Source: JALYYC01 sp963795805 (lineage in GTDB: Bacteria > Chloroflexota > Dormibacteria > CF-121). From it: DNA of 64,000 bases. Of the stretch, positions 1-8,230 are shown piece by piece. The first letter of the stretch is position 1. Each line of letters begins with the position of its first letter. The translations under genes were made by a program, and so were the position numbers. The DNA lies in the NCBI GenBank assembly GCA_963795805.1, contig CAWCIV010000001.1, positions 558,001 to 622,000 on the forward strand, written 5' to 3'. The notes under the pieces are model-generated. The model searched no databases and was not told the origin of the DNA. It saw nothing but the letters and a program-made list of their open reading frames with translations.

Positions 1-1255
1 ACCGGTCCGTATTTCCTCGACCACGTCGACGAAGGCCTGCACGCCTGCGACTACCTGCTGGCCATGGATGTCGACAACGAGCCGCTGCCGGGCTTCAAGT
101 TCACCAACTGGGGTAGCGGCTACGGCGACATGCACGGCCACCCAGATCTCTCGACCATCCGCCGGCTGCCCTGGTTGGAAAAGACGGCGCTGATCCTCTG
201 CGACGTGGAGACGATGGACGGCCGGCCGGTCGCGGTCTCACCGCGCCAGGTGTTGCGCCGGCAGGTCGACCGTGCGCGCAAGCTCGGCTTCAACCCGCGC
301 ACGGCGTCGGAGCTCGAGTTCTACCTCTTCAAGGACACCTACGAGGGCGCGGCGGGCAAGAGCTATCGCGACCTCGAGCCGTACGGCCGATATATCGAGG
401 ACTACCACATCCTCCAGGGCAGCAAGGCGGAGTGGTTCAATCGCCAGATCCGCAATGGCATGGAAGCGGCGGCGGTCCCGGTGGAGAACAGCAAGGGGGA
501 GTGGGGCTTCGGTCAGCAGGAGATCAACCTGCGCTACACAGACGCCCTCGAGATGGCGGACCGGCACGTCGTTTACAAAAATGGGGTCAAGGAGATCGCG
601 GCGCTCAACCAGGTCGCCGTCACGTTCATGGCGAAATGGTCGATGGAGCAGGCGGGCAGTTCCTTCCACTTGCACTCGTCGCTGTGGGACGCGCGCTCCG
701 ACAAGGCGCTGTTCCATGCCGAATGGTGGGCAACCCCACGGCATGTCGGTGTTGTTCAAGCAATATCTGGCGGGTCAGATCGCGCTGGCGCGCGACTTCG
801 CCTATTTCTATGCGCCGTACGTCAACTCCTACAAGCGGTACCAGGCGACCTCCTTCGCGCCGACCTCGGTGGTCTGGGCGTACGACAACCGAACCTGCGG
901 TTTCCGGATCGTCGGACACGGGCCGAGCCTTCGCGTCGAATGCCGGATCCCCGGAGCGGATGCCAACCCCTACATTGCCTTCGCGGCGACGATCGCCGCG
1001 GGCCTGCATGGGATCGAGAACAAGCTGGAGCTCCCGCCAGAGTTCAAGGGAGACGCGTACACCAACCGGGACCTGCCGCGCGTTCCCAGCAACCTGACCG
1101 AGGCGCTGGCCATGCTCGAACGGAGCGCGGTGGCTCGAGCGGCGTTCGGCGATGAGGTGGTTGAACACTACCTGCATTCCGGGCGCCTGGAGCTGGGCCG
1201 CTTCGACGCGGTCGTCACCGACTGGGAGCTGCGCCGCAACTTCGAGCGAATCTGA
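1..1255 (+). pseudogene. Glutamine synthetase-family protein, 5'-truncated and frameshifted
   Basis: ATP-dependent amide or gamma-glutamyl-amine ligase of the glutamine synthetase fold. The gene is already open at base 1, so its start lies outside the window. The first frame carries ELEFYLF, a GEWGFGQQEINLRY stretch and the GSSFHLHSSLWD signature, which is closest to the GlnT/PuuA-like group that can use amines. At a CCCC run (734-737) the frame moves by one extra base. The next frame then supplies NSYKRY, the VECRIPGADANPYIAFAA block and a normal C-terminus. Both halves are well conserved, so the break is either a very recent mutation or a sequence error. The amine-handling genes at 18-31 kb make a gamma-glutamylamine ligase role possible, but the substrate cannot be read from sequence. 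Confidence 0.85.
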
Positions 1256-1269
1256 TACAAGAGACGTCA

Positions 1270-1641
1270 ATGGCCAACGAGACCGCGATCGAGGCGCCAC
1301 CCGCCAACGTCTACGAGTCGAACGGACAGCTCACGATCGCGATCCCGATGCCCGGCGCGCACCACGACACGATCGAGGTGCGTCTGGAGGGCCGGAATCT
1401 AACCGTGCAGGCGGAGGCGCGCTACGCGCAAGCGCAGCAACACTACCACCGCCACGAGTGGTCGGTAGGAACCTCGCGACGGGAGCTCGTTCTGCCAAAG
1501 CCGGTCCAGGTCGACGGCGCGAAGGCGATGCTGACCCATGGGGTGCTCGCCATCTCGTTCCCGATCGCGGAAAAGGAGACGAACCCACGGATCCGGATCG
1601 AGGTCGCCGAGCCACCCGCGCACCAGGACCAGATTCGGTAG
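1270..1641 (+). CDS. Hsp20/alpha-crystallin small heat-shock protein
   Basis: ATP-independent holdase chaperone that binds unfolding proteins in the cytoplasm. The 123-aa product is almost only the alpha-crystallin domain: an early ESNGQLTIAIPMPGAHHDTI strand pair, the GRNLTVQAEA strand, and the VLAISFPIAEKE segment where the family normally has A-x-x-x-n-G-v-L. A short C-terminal tail has RIRIEV in the position of the I-x-I anchoring motif. It lies 14 bases after the glutamine synthetase fragment. No strong Shine-Dalgarno is visible before the ATG. No HrcA (CIRCE) element is visible upstream. Confidence 0.85.
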   Translation: MANETAIEAPPANVYESNGQLTIAIPMPGAHHDTIEVRLEGRNLTVQAEARYAQAQQHYHRHEWSVGTSRRELVLPKPVQVDGAKAMLTHGVLAISFPIAEKETNPRIRIEVAEPPAHQDQIR

Positions 1642-1673
1642 CGAGCCCATCGCGCCGGCCCGACGTCGGGCTC

Positions 1674-2471
1674 TTGCTCGAGCTTTTTCATCCTGCGCCG
1701 TCCCTCGCCACGACCGCCGCGGCCGTTGGGTTTGGCTTACTGTTCGGCATCCACCCGGGCGACTGGCGCCTGTACGTCATCGCCTTCACCATCCTCATGA
1801 CGCAGCTCGCGATCAGCGTCATGAACGAATGGGCAGACCGAGAACGTGATGCGCTGGTCCGCCGTCGACGCCCGGTTGCGCTGGGCCGAGTCAGTCCGAG
1901 ATCCGCGCTCATCCTCGCGATCGTCCTCGGGCTCGCGGCCATTCCGGGCGCGCTCGCCTTCGGTTGGCTCTCCCTCATGGCCGTTTTGCTTGGCCTCGCG
2001 ATCGGGTGGCTGTACGACCTGATTCTGAAGCCGACGCCCTTGAGTTTCCTCGCGTTCGCGGCGGCCTTTCCCCTGCTGGCCGTATGGATTGGGATCGTCA
2101 GCCGCCACCCGGTGCCAATCTTGCTCTGCTTCCTTGCCGGGGGCCCGCTGGCCGTGGCCATTCATCTTGCCGATTCCCTTCCGGACGAGGCGGCCGATGT
2201 TGCAGCCGGGTTACGAACGCTGGCCGTGAGCCTGGGTCACACCGGCGCCGTGCGGGTGATGCAGGCGATGTTGCTGCTGGGTTCGCTGATCGTCATCGTG
2301 TCGGATCTGCCCCAGACGGTATTCGTTGTCCTCGTCGCCGTTGCCGCGGTGCTCGGGACGACGTTGGCGGCCTTCGTCGACCGGATTGATCCGAGGGGGA
2401 CGCGTTTTCTGGTTGGGGCGACGGCCGTCGGAATTTTTGCCCCCTGGATCTCGGGGCGTTTCCATGGCTGA
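1674..2471 (+). CDS. UbiA-family prenyltransferase
   Basis: Integral membrane enzyme that joins a polyprenyl diphosphate to an acceptor ring, as in quinone, heme O or lipid synthesis. The first Asp-rich site reads NEWADRERDALVRRRRP, matching the family N-D-x-x-D-x-x-x-D pattern with N-E in place of N-D. The second reads ADSLPDEAADVAAGLRTLAV and matches D-x-x-x-D plus the K/R-T motif. About seven to eight hydrophobic segments are visible. The start is uncertain: the only plausible in-frame initiator is TTG at 1674, with no clear ribosome site, so coupling to the Hsp20 gene 33 bases upstream is likely. The next gene overlaps it by 8 bases and encodes a methyltransferase, a pairing typical of quinone or prenyl-lipid pathways. 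Confidence 0.8.
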   Translation: MLELFHPAPSLATTAAAVGFGLLFGIHPGDWRLYVIAFTILMTQLAISVMNEWADRERDALVRRRRPVALGRVSPRSALILAIVLGLAAIPGALAFGWLSLMAVLLGLAIGWLYDLILKPTPLSFLAFAAAFPLLAVWIGIVSRHPVPILLCFLAGGPLAVAIHLADSLPDEAADVAAGLRTLAVSLGHTGAVRVMQAMLLLGSLIVIVSDLPQTVFVVLVAVAAVLGTTLAAFVDRIDPRGTRFLVGATAVGIFAPWISGRFHG

Positions 2472-3150
2472 GCGCATCGACGAAGAGGCTGTCGGCCGCG
2501 AGTACGAGCGGTGGTTCACACGAGGCCTGCGCGGCATCGGCATGCGGTACGTCTTCTCGCGGCAAGGTTTGTGGCTCCTCAACACGCCTTACCGGCGGAT
2601 CCTCGAGGCGGCGCGCATCACGTCGGAGGACCGCGTCCTCGATTTCGGCTGCGGGATCGGCAATATCCTGATCGCGCTGGCGGAGCGGCTGCCGTTCAAG
2701 CAGCCGCTGATCGGCACCGATATTGCGCCGGCCCTGATCGAGCTTGGGAAGCGGGAGATCGCACGGGCCGGTCTTGACCGTCGCGTCGAGCTCCAGGTCG
2801 CGGCCGCGACGCGACTGCCGTTCGACGATGCGCGCTTCGACGTAGTCCTGACCTCGCACGTGATCAAGCACCTCGACGACGCCGCCCTCGCCGCCGCGTT
2901 TCGCGAGGTGACCCGGGTGCTGGCCCCTGGGGGTCGCTTCCTGCTCTGGGAGTTTCGAAAGAGCCCGCGCTCGGCGCCGCTCTTCTGGAGCGCGGCCGTC
3001 TCCGGGCTCCCCCCGCCGTTCCGTCTGCGAACAGCCGAGGAACTCGGGCGAGCGCTCACCGCGGCTGGATTTTACCGGGTGAGGGAGGTGCCCACCGGCG
3101 TCTTCTTGATGCCGCCGGTTCCACGCGTGGCGCTGCTGGCCGATCGGTGA
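2464..3150 (+). CDS. Class I SAM-dependent methyltransferase (UbiE/Methyltransf_11 type)
   Basis: Transfers a methyl group from S-adenosylmethionine. The Rossmann SAM site is VLDFGCGIGNILIAL (motif I), followed by the acidic residue in GTDIAPA, the LPFDDARFDVVLTSHVIKHL segment (motif IV region) and LAPGGRFLLWEF (motif V/VI). At 228 aa it has a normal length for the family. The start at ATG 2464 lies inside the 3' end of the UbiA-family gene, so translation is probably coupled. Together with that prenyltransferase it may modify a prenylated quinone or lipid. The substrate is inference. Confidence 0.8.
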   Translation: MAERIDEEAVGREYERWFTRGLRGIGMRYVFSRQGLWLLNTPYRRILEAARITSEDRVLDFGCGIGNILIALAERLPFKQPLIGTDIAPALIELGKREIARAGLDRRVELQVAAATRLPFDDARFDVVLTSHVIKHLDDAALAAAFREVTRVLAPGGRFLLWEFRKSPRSAPLFWSAAVSGLPPPFRLRTAEELGRALTAAGFYRVREVPTGVFLMPPVPRVALLADR

Positions 3151-3181
3151 CGGCCCCTACACTGTCAAGGTGGTGAAGACG

Positions 3182-4270
3182 ATGACCGATACCATGCGCG
3201 CCATCGCCGTCACGCCAAAACAAGCTGGCAGCGCGCGCCAGGTCGACATGCCTCGACCGCAGGCCACACCCGGCTTCGCCTTGATGAAGGTGCTCGAAGT
3301 TGGCATTGACGGCACGGACACGGAGATCAACCTGGGTGAGTACGGCGAAGCGCCTCCCAATGCTGACGTGCTGGTCATCGGCCATGAGGCGCTCAGCGTG
3401 GTCGAAGCGGTCGGCGACGGCATCAGCGGCTTTCGAGAAGGGGACCTCGTCGTCTCGACCGTCCGAAGGCCTGACGGCTGCCCGAACTGCCAGGCCGGTG
3501 AAAGTGACATGTGTCTGACCGGGGGCTACACCGAGCGCGGTATCAAGGGCGCCCACGGCTACATGGCGGATTACTACAGCGAGAAGCCGGACTTCATGGT
3601 CAAGATCCCTCCTGCGTTGCGCCGGTTTGCCGTCCTGCTCGAGCCACTGAGCATCGTCGAGAAGGCCACGACCCAGGCCTGGGAGGCGCAGACGCGATTG
3701 CTCTGGCAGCCGAGGCGCGCGGTCGTGCTGGGCGCTGGACCGATCGGGATCCTCGGGACGCTCCTGCTTCGCCTCAAGGGTCTGGAGGTCCACGTCTTTG
3801 CGAAGACGCCGCGGAACAGCCTGCAAGCGCAGGTCCTCCAGTCGCTGGGTGCGGTCTATGAGAGTGTCGACGACCATCCCGTGGCCGGTCTGCGGGATGA
3901 GCTCGGACAGATCGACTTCATTCTTGAGGGAACCGGCAACAGCGGGGTCGCGTTCGAGGCGATGCACGCCATCGGCATCAACGGGGTCCTCTGCCTGACC
4001 GGCGTGTCCGGTGGCAGCCGCACGATCGAGATCCCTTCCGACGCGATCAACTTGCAGATGGTCCTCGGGAACCGGCTTGTGTTCGGCTCGGTCAACGCGA
4101 ACCGTCGCTATTTCGAAATGGGCGTGACGCACTTTCAGCAGGCCGAGCAGCGCTGGCCCGGCATCTTCGAGCGCCTGCTGACGAGGCGCGTGCCCTTCGC
4201 GAACTTCAAGGACGCCCTCGACCGCCGGCCAGAAGACATCAAGACCCTGCTGACGGTGGCCGCGAGCTAG
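3182..4270 (+). CDS. Glucose 1-dehydrogenase-like zinc MDR dehydrogenase
   Basis: Oxidises an aldose, probably glucose, to the lactone with NAD(P)+. The N-terminal GroES-like domain has GHEALSVVEAVG and the structural-zinc loop CPNCQAGESDMC. The nucleotide domain has VVLGAGPIGILGTLL, and the C-terminus (ending in RPEDIKTLLTVA) is that of the archaeal-type glucose dehydrogenase C-terminal family. The first motif begins MRAIAVTP, so ATG 3182 or 3194 is a better start than the earlier GTG at 3170. The gene ends 5 bases before a glycogen debranching enzyme, suggesting joint use of glucose released from storage glycogen. Confidence 0.85.
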   Translation: MTDTMRAIAVTPKQAGSARQVDMPRPQATPGFALMKVLEVGIDGTDTEINLGEYGEAPPNADVLVIGHEALSVVEAVGDGISGFREGDLVVSTVRRPDGCPNCQAGESDMCLTGGYTERGIKGAHGYMADYYSEKPDFMVKIPPALRRFAVLLEPLSIVEKATTQAWEAQTRLLWQPRRAVVLGAGPIGILGTLLLRLKGLEVHVFAKTPRNSLQAQVLQSLGAVYESVDDHPVAGLRDELGQIDFILEGTGNSGVAFEAMHAIGINGVLCLTGVSGGSRTIEIPSDAINLQMVLGNRLVFGSVNANRRYFEMGVTHFQQAEQRWPGIFERLLTRRVPFANFKDALDRRPEDIKTLLTVAAS

Positions 4271-4275
4271 CCTTC

Positions 4276-6249
4276 GTGCCGATCCGGATCGGTCCCGAGG
4301 ACTGCCAGGATTTCGCCGCCGCCGCGAGCCGCGAGTGGCTCGTGACCAATGGGCTCGGTGGCTATGCGTCGGGCACGGTTTCGGGGGCGAACACGCGACG
4401 CTACCATGGCCTACTGATCGCGTCGCTTCGACCTCCGGCGCAGCGAATGGTGCTCGTGGCCGGGGTCGAGGAGTGGTTGCTCGCGCCCCGGTCGGCTCCG
4501 GTTGCGCTGGCCGCGCAGGAGTACTGGGACGGCACCGTGTTTCCGGAAGGGTTCCTCGTCCTCGATAGCGTCGAGCTTGACGGCATGCGACCGGTGTTCA
4601 CCTGGACGGTCGGCGAGCGCACCATCGAGAAACGCGTCTGGATGGAGCCACTGGTGAATCGGACCGTCGTCGCCTACCGGATGCGACGCGGCGCTCCCGC
4701 GCGCCTGCAGGTGCGGCCCTTCTTTGCGCATCGCGACTATCACCAACAACGGCACGGCCAGGGTTCCTTCACGATCGCGGAGGCAGCGGATGGGTGGGCG
4801 GTCGACGGGGAGGGTGTGCGTACGTATCTCCAGGCGCGACCGGCCCCAGAGATCCGCAGCCGGCCCGACTGGTACTGGCGCATCTTGCACCGGGTCGAGC
4901 GGGAGCGGGGCCTGGATGATGAGGAGGATCTCTTCACGCCCGGAACGATCGAGTTTTCCCTGGAAACGGACGCCGACGTCGTGATCGCCGTCGGGACGGA
5001 GGCGCTGCCCTCGGGCTGGAGTGGCGCGCAGTCACGAATGGTCTCGACGGCGCCAGTTGCCCAACCAGCAAGCGAGGCCCCGGCGCGATCGCCCCTCACG
5101 ACGCAGCTGGCCGCAGCCGCCGACCAGTTCCGGGTCGTCCGGGGAGCCGTGACATCGCCACCGGGAGGCGAGCATCGAGCCATCGTCGCGGGCTATCACT
5201 GGTTCGTCGATTGGGGTCGAGACACCACCATCAGCCTGCCCGGCCTGACGCTCGTCACCGGGAACACGGTCGAGGCGCGCACCATTCTCGACACACTGAT
5301 GGCATACCTCGACCAGGGCCTGCTTCCCAACCGGTTTCCCGATGCCGGCGAGGTTGTCGACTACAACACGATCGATGCCACCCTCTGGCTCTTCCAGGCG
5401 CTCCATGCGTATCTCCAGCGGTCAGGGGATTGGGATTTCATCAGCAAACGGTTGACCGCGCTCGAGGAGATCATCGACTGGCACATGCGTGGCACGCACC
5501 ACGGCATCCGGGTCGACGCAAGTGACGGGCTGCTGGCCGGTGGGGAAGAGGGGAGTGCGCTGACCTGGATGGATGCGCGCGTCGGCGACTGGGTTGTGAC
5601 GCCGAGGCGGGGCAAGCCCGTCGAAGTCAACGCACTCTGGTTCAACGCGCTGCGGCTGACCGCCGATTGGTGTGCCCGGGCCCAGCGGCCGTCTATGCGC
5701 TACCGTCAGATGGCGCAGCAGGCGCAGGCGTCGGGGGGCCGGCGCTTCTGGAATCCTGCAGGCGGATACCTCTTTGACGTCGTCGATACCCCCGAAGGCG
5801 ATGATGCGAGCCTTCGCCCCAACCAGCTCTTGGCCCTGGGTCTCGTCTATCCGCTGATCGAGGGAGAACCAGCCCGGCGTAGTCTCGACCAGGTGACCGC
5901 CCACCTCCTCACACCCTACGGGCTCCGGACGCTGAGCCGTGAGGACCCGCGCTACCAATCGAGCTATCGCGGGGACCAGCGGAGCCGGGACGCCGCGTAT
6001 CACATGGGGACGGTGTGGCCGTGGCTGCTCGGCCCGTACCTCGACGCGGTCAAGCGCCTGCACGGCAACCCGGTCTCGATCGACGAAATCCTGGCGCCGT
6101 TCGAGAAGCACCTGCGGGACGCGGGGCTCGGCAGTGTGAGTGAGATTTTCGAACCGGAACCGCCCTTCCGTCCGGCGGGCTGCATCGCCCAGGCCTGGAG
6201 CGTTGCCGAACTGCTCCGCCATGCCGCGACCGCCGGGACGGGGCAATGA
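4276..6249 (+). CDS. Glycogen debranching enzyme, amylo-alpha-1,6-glucosidase (GH133)
   Basis: Hydrolyses alpha-1,6 branch residues of glycogen. The 657-aa protein has the N-terminal bacterial debranching domain starting WLVTNGLGGYASGTVSGANT with TRRYHGLLIAS. The catalytic (alpha/alpha)6 domain carries HWFVDWGRDTTISLPGL, NRFPDAGEVVDYNTIDATLW and YHMGTVWPWLLGPY; these are conserved glucosidase blocks with the expected acidic residues. The start is GTG 4276, 5 bases after the glucose dehydrogenase stop. Its stop overlaps the next start (ATGA). With the preceding dehydrogenase it forms a small carbohydrate-storage module. Confidence 0.92.
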   Translation: MPIRIGPEDCQDFAAAASREWLVTNGLGGYASGTVSGANTRRYHGLLIASLRPPAQRMVLVAGVEEWLLAPRSAPVALAAQEYWDGTVFPEGFLVLDSVELDGMRPVFTWTVGERTIEKRVWMEPLVNRTVVAYRMRRGAPARLQVRPFFAHRDYHQQRHGQGSFTIAEAADGWAVDGEGVRTYLQARPAPEIRSRPDWYWRILHRVERERGLDDEEDLFTPGTIEFSLETDADVVIAVGTEALPSGWSGAQSRMVSTAPVAQPASEAPARSPLTTQLAAAADQFRVVRGAVTSPPGGEHRAIVAGYHWFVDWGRDTTISLPGLTLVTGNTVEARTILDTLMAYLDQGLLPNRFPDAGEVVDYNTIDATLWLFQALHAYLQRSGDWDFISKRLTALEEIIDWHMRGTHHGIRVDASDGLLAGGEEGSALTWMDARVGDWVVTPRRGKPVEVNALWFNALRLTADWCARAQRPSMRYRQMAQQAQASGGRRFWNPAGGYLFDVVDTPEGDDASLRPNQLLALGLVYPLIEGEPARRSLDQVTAHLLTPYGLRTLSREDPRYQSSYRGDQRSRDAAYHMGTVWPWLLGPYLDAVKRLHGNPVSIDEILAPFEKHLRDAGLGSVSEIFEPEPPFRPAGCIAQAWSVAELLRHAATAGTGQ

Positions 6250-6875
6250 AATTGGTGGACATCAGCGTCCCGATCCGTGACGCGATGACCGTCTATCGGG
6301 GCAATCCCCGGGTGCGGGTCCGCCCGGCCATGACGCTGGCGAAGGATGGCGTCAACCTGAGTGAGATCTGCCTCGGCTCCCACACCGGAACCCATGTTGA
6401 TGCCCCGTCGCATTTCATCAAGGGTGGGCGCGGCATCGACCGGCTCGACCTGAGCCTGTTCCTCGGTCCTGCCTGGGTGGCGGATCTGCGGGCCGTGAAG
6501 GCAGGCATCGATGCGGAGGCGTTGGAGGCGGCTCGGATTCCACGGGGGACGTCGCGCGTCCTCCTGCACACGAGGAATTCCCGCCTCTGGCATCCCGCGC
6601 GCGCCTTTACCACTAAGTTCGTGTATCTGGCGCCCGGCGGCGCCGACTGGCTGCTCCAGCGCGGCGTCAGCCTCGTCGGCATCGACTACCTCTCGATCGA
6701 AGGCTTTCACGTCACCGGCGCCCCCACGCACAGACGGTTGCTGGGCGCCGGCGTCCCGATCGTGGAGGGGCTGGATCTCTTTCGAATCACCCCCGGACGC
6801 TGGCAGATGGTCGCGCTGCCACTTCGGATCGAGCGCGGCGATGCCGGCCTGGCCCGGGCGGTGCTCTTCAAGTAG
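6246..6875 (+). CDS. Cyclase-family (kynurenine formamidase-like) metal hydrolase
   Basis: Member of the metal-dependent cyclase/arylformamidase superfamily. The signature HTGTHVDAPSHF gives the His/Asp metal ligands, and DISVPIRDAMTVYRGNP is the usual N-terminal strand. LVGIDYLSIEGF is the second conserved block. It is 209 aa, full length. It overlaps the debranching enzyme by four bases, so it is co-translated, yet no kynurenine pathway gene is nearby. A tryptophan biosynthesis operon lies 5 kb away, but the physiological substrate remains unknown. Confidence 0.8.
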   Translation: MKLVDISVPIRDAMTVYRGNPRVRVRPAMTLAKDGVNLSEICLGSHTGTHVDAPSHFIKGGRGIDRLDLSLFLGPAWVADLRAVKAGIDAEALEAARIPRGTSRVLLHTRNSRLWHPARAFTTKFVYLAPGGADWLLQRGVSLVGIDYLSIEGFHVTGAPTHRRLLGAGVPIVEGLDLFRITPGRWQMVALPLRIERGDAGLARAVLFK

Positions 6876-6884
6876 GCCGGTATC

Positions 6885-7265
6885 ATGAGCCCGATGCCGG
6901 TTACCGCCGCCGACTTCAACCTCCAGGGTCGCGTCGAGAACTACCGCGAACGACTCACCGAATTACTCGCCGCGCTGGACGAGCTCGTCCGCGAGCAGCT
7001 CGCGGCGGCGAACCGCGAAAAGCTGAGCGGCAAGGGGGTCATCAGCTACGAGCCCAAACCGCCTCGGTGGACCCTGGCCTGGACTGGCGAGGGTCGCCGC
7101 TACGAAGTCAACCTGATGGCGTTCGCGCAGGGGGGCGCCTGGGTCATCCACGGGCGCATGGGATTGGACCGCCCCTTCCGCAATCAGGCCAGCGCCGCGG
7201 CGCGCGACATCATCGAGCTGCGGCGCGAAATCGACGATCAGATCACGACCGATCGCATGCGCTGA
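6885..7265 (+). CDS. Hypothetical protein, 126 aa
   Basis: I do not recognise a family. The protein starts with an amphipathic, probably coiled helix (about residues 14-45, rich in Leu/Glu/Arg). It then has a beta-rich centre (ISYEPKPPRWTLAWTGEGRR) and a C-terminal helix ending in Arg/Asp-rich residues. There is no signal peptide, membrane segment or metal motif. It follows the cyclase gene by 9 bases in the same direction and ends just before the DnaA-box region upstream of thyX. An alternative start is ATG 6894. Confidence 0.55.
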   Translation: MSPMPVTAADFNLQGRVENYRERLTELLAALDELVREQLAAANREKLSGKGVISYEPKPPRWTLAWTGEGRRYEVNLMAFAQGGAWVIHGRMGLDRPFRNQASAAARDIIELRREIDDQITTDRMR

Positions 7266-7275
7266 CGTCCACAGG

Positions 7276-7296
7276 TTGTCCACAGATTGTGGATAA
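7276..7296. promoter_or_regulatory. Pair of inverted DnaA-box-like sites upstream of thyX
   Basis: TTGTCCACA at 7276-7284 matches the DnaA box consensus TTATCCACA at 8 of 9 positions. TGTGGATAA at 7288-7296 is its exact reverse complement, so two boxes face each other with a 3-base gap. A weaker TCCACA half-box lies at 7268-7273. They sit immediately upstream of the TTGACA element for thyX, where bound DnaA could influence transcription. They are too few for a replication origin and no dnaA or dnaN gene is in view. Confidence 0.5.
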
Positions 7297-7304
7297 CGAA
7301 GGGC

Positions 7305-7333
7305 TTGACAGCTATATGTTGGGGTCTCACACT
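7305..7333 (+). promoter_or_regulatory. Probable thyX promoter
   Basis: A perfect TTGACA (-35) at 7305-7310 is followed after 17 bases by CACACT (7328-7333), which keeps the A2 and T6 positions of a -10 box. This would start transcription a few bases before ATG 7347, giving a very short leader. The -35 lies 8 bases after the DnaA-box pair. Confidence 0.5.
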
Positions 7334-7346
7334 GTGGGGGCCCCGG

Positions 7347-8201
7347 ATGGAAACCGCCGTTGACGTCCAGCTCCTGACTCATACCCCGGACCCGGTCCGC
7401 GTGATGTACGTCGCCTTCCGCACCTGCTACTCGCGGTTTACGCCGCAGGAGCTGTGGGCGGACATCGAGTCGGGGAAGATCACCGAGGAGAAGATGAAGA
7501 CGTTCATCTTCGACAAACTGAAGAGCGGCCATTCTTCGCCGCGGACCCAGGTCTACTTCACGTTCGCCGTGAGCGGTCTCTCGCGGTCGGCGAGCCACCA
7601 GCTGGTCCGCCACAACAACGGGATCACGTTCGACCAGCAGTCGCAGCGGTATTACGCCTTCAAGGAATCGGATTTCCCTTACGTCGTCCCGGAAACCTGG
7701 GACCGGGCCGGCCTCCGCGATGAGTACATCGCGTTCATGCGACGCGTCGGGGAGCTATACGACCAGGCGCTCAAGGCGGGCGTTCCAGCGGAGGACGCCC
7801 GTTTTCTTCTCCCCAATGCGGCCTCGACCAACCTGACCTTCACGGTCAACTTCGAGGAGTTCCTGCATATCGCCGACCTCCGTCTTTGCTGGCGGGCGCA
7901 ATGGGAGATCCGGCACATGTGGGCGAAGGCGCGCAACGCCCTGAAGGCAGAGTTTCCCGAACTGGCCAAGCCGGTTCAACCGAAATGCGGCGACCAGCGC
8001 ATGGGCTACTGCGACGAGCCCTACGCCGAGTACCTGAAGTGTCCGCTGGGCGCTCGCCGGATCCGCCTCCACAAGGACGAGATCGTGTCAGCCGCCAAGC
8101 AGGGGCGGACGCTCGAGTCGTCGGCGCTCACCGAAGACGACATCTCGCTGCTGGCTGCCCGCCCGGAGTTCGAGAAGGCTCAGGCGATCACGGTCAAATA
8201 G
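7347..8201 (+). CDS. thyX: FAD-dependent thymidylate synthase ThyX
   Basis: Makes dTMP from dUMP using methylenetetrahydrofolate, FAD and NADPH. The central block has SRSASHQLVRHNNGITFD followed by QQSQRY, and later AQWEIRHMW; these are the ThyX substrate and flavin-binding regions. The usual RHR signature appears as RHN, and the segment to QQSQRY looks one residue longer than usual. The ATG at 7347 is preferred because the 20 codons before it are not family-like. It lies downstream of a TTGACA promoter and two DnaA-box-like sites, and about 30 bases before bioY. Confidence 0.87.
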   Translation: METAVDVQLLTHTPDPVRVMYVAFRTCYSRFTPQELWADIESGKITEEKMKTFIFDKLKSGHSSPRTQVYFTFAVSGLSRSASHQLVRHNNGITFDQQSQRYYAFKESDFPYVVPETWDRAGLRDEYIAFMRRVGELYDQALKAGVPAEDARFLLPNAASTNLTFTVNFEEFLHIADLRLCWRAQWEIRHMWAKARNALKAEFPELAKPVQPKCGDQRMGYCDEPYAEYLKCPLGARRIRLHKDEIVSAAKQGRTLESSALTEDDISLLAARPEFEKAQAITVK

Positions 8202-8230
8202 GCGATCGAAGAAGCGCTAGCATTTCGTCC

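Noticed and set aside
7266..7346. A chromosomal replication origin at the DnaA boxes
   Set aside because: Only two good boxes, no AT-rich unwinding stretch and no dnaA, dnaN, gyrB or rpmH nearby. A promoter role fits better.
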